Shown here in pieces: positions 14,562 to 15,835 of a stretch of 15,835 bases of DNA. The position numbers were made by a program, and so were the translations under genes. Under the pieces are notes generated by a model that was given only the letters and a program-made list of their open reading frames with translations, ran no database searches and had not been told where the DNA came from. The stretch comes from DATIXD01 sp035518875 (lineage in GTDB: Bacteria > Pseudomonadota > Gammaproteobacteria > Methylococcales > Methylococcaceae), in the NCBI GenBank assembly GCA_035518875.1, contig DATIXD010000391.1:1-15835 (forward strand). Direction: 5' to 3'. Within the stretch, counting starts at the first letter, position 1. Every line of letters starts with the position of its first letter.

Positions 14562-15458
14562 TTATTCACTCTTATCCCAGAAATCATAAAAGTTGAACCA
14601 GTTGTAGGGTGCCATACGGCAATAGTGCTCAAGGCGTTCGGCGTAGCGCTGCATCCAAAGCTGTATGACCGCACCGCGGTCCGTGCGGGGAAGCTCGATC
14701 TGCTCCGCCAGCAGTTCGAAATGAATCTCGTAGAGGGCATCGCCGCGGTGCAGGCAAAAGAACAGGATCACCGGCGCCTTGAACAGGCTTGCCAAGAGCA
14801 CGGGCGCGGCGGGGAACCAGGCATCCTCGCCCAGAAAGCGGCAGAGCACGCGCTTTTCCCCATGCACGCTACGGTCGCCCAGCATCGCCACCATGCCGCC
14901 TCGGGCGATGTGTTCGTCGATTCCCAAAAGGGAGGTAGGCGAACCCATGTGCACGATTTCGCCGAACAGCTCCGGATTGAGCCGCTGAAAAATGGCGTTG
15001 ATCTTGGGAGAATTTTCGCCGTAGGTCATCGCCTTGATGGCGAGTCCCTTGTGCTTTTCCCCCAGCGCGCGCAGGATCTCGAAGCTACCGACATGCGCAC
15101 CCACCAAGAGGCAGCCGCGCCCGGCTTGCGCGAAGCGTTCCAGCAAATCGAAGCCGCGGACATCGAGGGTGAATATCCCATCGCGGCCGGCGAACACGAA
15201 CACGCGGTCGAGTATGGTCTGGGCGAACACGTGGTAATGGCGAAATGCCTCCAAAAACCCGACGGGCCGGCCGGCGATGCGGGACAGAAACCGGATCGAG
15301 GCGCGTCGGGCATGGTTGGAGAACAGCAGGAAATACGCGGAAATCGGGTAGAGCAGAGCGCGCGCCATCGGCCGGCCGATGTGCAGCGCAATCCAGACGA
15401 TGGTGCGTAGCCAGAAGCCAGTGCTGCGTTCGGGCTGGTGTATCCAGCTTCGGCTCAC
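14562..15458 (-). CDS. LpxL/HtrB-like lysophospholipid acyltransferase
   Basis: A 298-residue membrane-associated acyltransferase of the LpxL/LpxM family. The catalytic HX4E motif is present as His122 and Glu127 in VGAHVGSFEILRA; GDRSVHGEKRV and the APVLLASLFKAPVILFF stretch follow. The C terminus YNWFNFYDFW is a form I associate with the acyltransferases of aryl polyene clusters. It probably attaches the polyene acid to a lipid anchor at the inner membrane. An N-terminal hydrophobic stretch (about 15-48) is present. Start GTG 15458 overlaps the TGA of the upstream dehydratase gene by four bases and follows GAGGGG; the longer frame up to 15521 would overlap that gene deeply, so it was rejected. 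In some polyene clusters this domain is fused to a glycosyltransferase; here it stands alone. Confidence 0.9.
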   Translation of the reverse strand: MSRSWIHQPERSTGFWLRTIVWIALHIGRPMARALLYPISAYFLLFSNHARRASIRFLSRIAGRPVGFLEAFRHYHVFAQTILDRVFVFAGRDGIFTLDVRGFDLLERFAQAGRGCLLVGAHVGSFEILRALGEKHKGLAIKAMTYGENSPKINAIFQRLNPELFGEIVHMGSPTSLLGIDEHIARGGMVAMLGDRSVHGEKRVLCRFLGEDAWFPAAPVLLASLFKAPVILFFCLHRGDALYEIHFELLAEQIELPRTDRGAVIQLWMQRYAERLEHYCRMAPYNWFNFYDFWDKSE

Positions 15459-15769
15459 TCCCCTCGCTCCGGGTTCACAACCAGCGCACCGCTGGCGATC
15501 AACCTTCCGCCTGCATGACACTCGAAATTCATCGAACCTACTTTGCCGGGCGAAAGCCGAATCTCGCAGACTTCCCCCGGTCGCAGGATCGACAGAAACT
15601 TGGCTTGCACCACGCGAGCGATGCGGTGTTCCGGCTGGATTTGCTCGAGCAGAGCGGCTACCTCATCCAGGATCACCACCCCCGGCACGATCGGATTGCC
15701 CGGGAAGTGACCTTCCAGGCACGGGTGGTCAGGGGGAATGGCAAAATCGGAGCGCACGTCGAAGTTCAA
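15455..15769 (-). CDS. apeI: ApeI-like 3-hydroxyacyl-ACP dehydratase
   Basis: A 104-residue single hotdog domain. The key text is DHPCLEGHFPGNPIVPGVVI (14-33), with the expected catalytic His21 in the GHFPGNPIVPG loop typical of FabA/FabZ-type dehydratases; RVVQAKFLSILRPGE then follows. Length and sequence fit the ApeI subunit, known to act with ApeP on polyene intermediates. The start is TTG at 15769, which gives the normal first strand; GTG 15757 is a possible alternative that removes four residues. AGGA directly before TTG is too close for ideal use. The stop overlaps the acyltransferase start (GTGA), and the upstream partial gene ends 17 bases before the TTG. Confidence 0.87.
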   Translation of the reverse strand: MNFDVRSDFAIPPDHPCLEGHFPGNPIVPGVVILDEVAALLEQIQPEHRIARVVQAKFLSILRPGEVCEIRLSPGKVGSMNFECHAGGRLIASGALVVNPERGE

Positions 15770-15786
15770 TCCTGCGGTGCGACCGG

Positions 15787-15835
15787 TTAGTCCTTTCCCG
15801 CCAGGAGCATGCGCCCGCCGGTGATGGTTCGGATG
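15787..15835 (-). CDS. 3' end of an upstream gene, unidentified
   Basis: The last codons of a reading frame enter from the right edge and end in TAA at 15789-15787; the visible product is IRTITGGRMLLAGKD. The stop lies 17 bases before the ApeI-like start, in the same direction, matching the tight spacing of this operon. By position, one would expect an acyl-CoA ligase/AMP-binding enzyme or another polyene biosynthesis gene, but fifteen residues are too few to identify it, and the frame itself could be chance. Confidence 0.35.
   Translation of the reverse strand, partial: IRTITGGRMLLAGKD

Noticed and set aside
14343..15410. Plus-strand frame of 355 codons from the repeat element into the acyltransferase gene
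   Set aside because: Its first part is translated repeat and the rest is antisense to a clear LpxL-like gene; such frames are common false hypothetical proteins.

Overview
The window is high-GC gammaproteobacterial chromosome. The basis is a gammaproteobacterial-type succinylase lysine pathway (dapC, dapD, dapE), the yffB-dapE gene pair also seen in E. coli, an SseA-type sulfurtransferase and an aryl-polyene-type operon. The style of the intergenic repeats made me think of Methylococcales or a relative, but that is a guess. I see no tRNA, rRNA, CRISPR array, transposase or phage gene.

Left region (1-2875): a repeat-rich, gene-poor edge; a small basic ORF of unknown function (328-552, +); a large membrane protein (601-2505, -) that fuses an HTTM domain, a DCC/DUF393 thiol-oxidoreductase domain with a CxxC motif, and a C-terminal part I cannot assign; then about 370 bases of degraded intergenic repeats.

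Lysine/meso-diaminopimelate region (2876-8069): a secreted four-cysteine protein, dapD and dapC run leftward. yffB (ArsC/Spx-like), dapE and sseA run rightward. The two arms diverge from a promoter-bearing gap at 5381-5599. DapD, DapC and DapE carry out three of the four succinylase-branch steps to LL-diaminopimelate (succinylation, transamination, desuccinylation). Copies of a short hairpin repeat (arms GTTGGGTTA/TAACCCAAC) sit just after the stop codons of dapD, yffB and dapE, all in the same orientation relative to the gene.

Spacer genes (8121-8840, -): a small zinc-ribbon membrane protein and a DUF2288 protein.

Aryl-polyene-type operon (8923-15835, all -): in transcription order, the 3' end of an unidentified gene, ApeI-like dehydratase, LpxL-like acyltransferase, LolA-like carrier, MMPL exporter, ketosynthase (ApeO-like), chain-length factor (ApeC-like) and ApeP-like dehydratase. 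Neighbouring genes mostly overlap by a few bases and several use GTG or TTG starts. Expected parts not in the window (acyl carrier proteins, AMP ligase, ketoreductase, ammonia lyase, thioesterase) would have to lie beyond 15835 or elsewhere. The operon is interrupted between the acyltransferase and LolA genes by a hairpin-rich repeat of roughly 200-250 bp. Next to it the LolA-like gene has lost a clean in-frame start and signal peptide, which looks like a frameshift. I found no clearly unprecedented system. The strongest leads are this interrupted polyene operon, the 3'-end hairpin family and the HTTM-DCC fusion protein.
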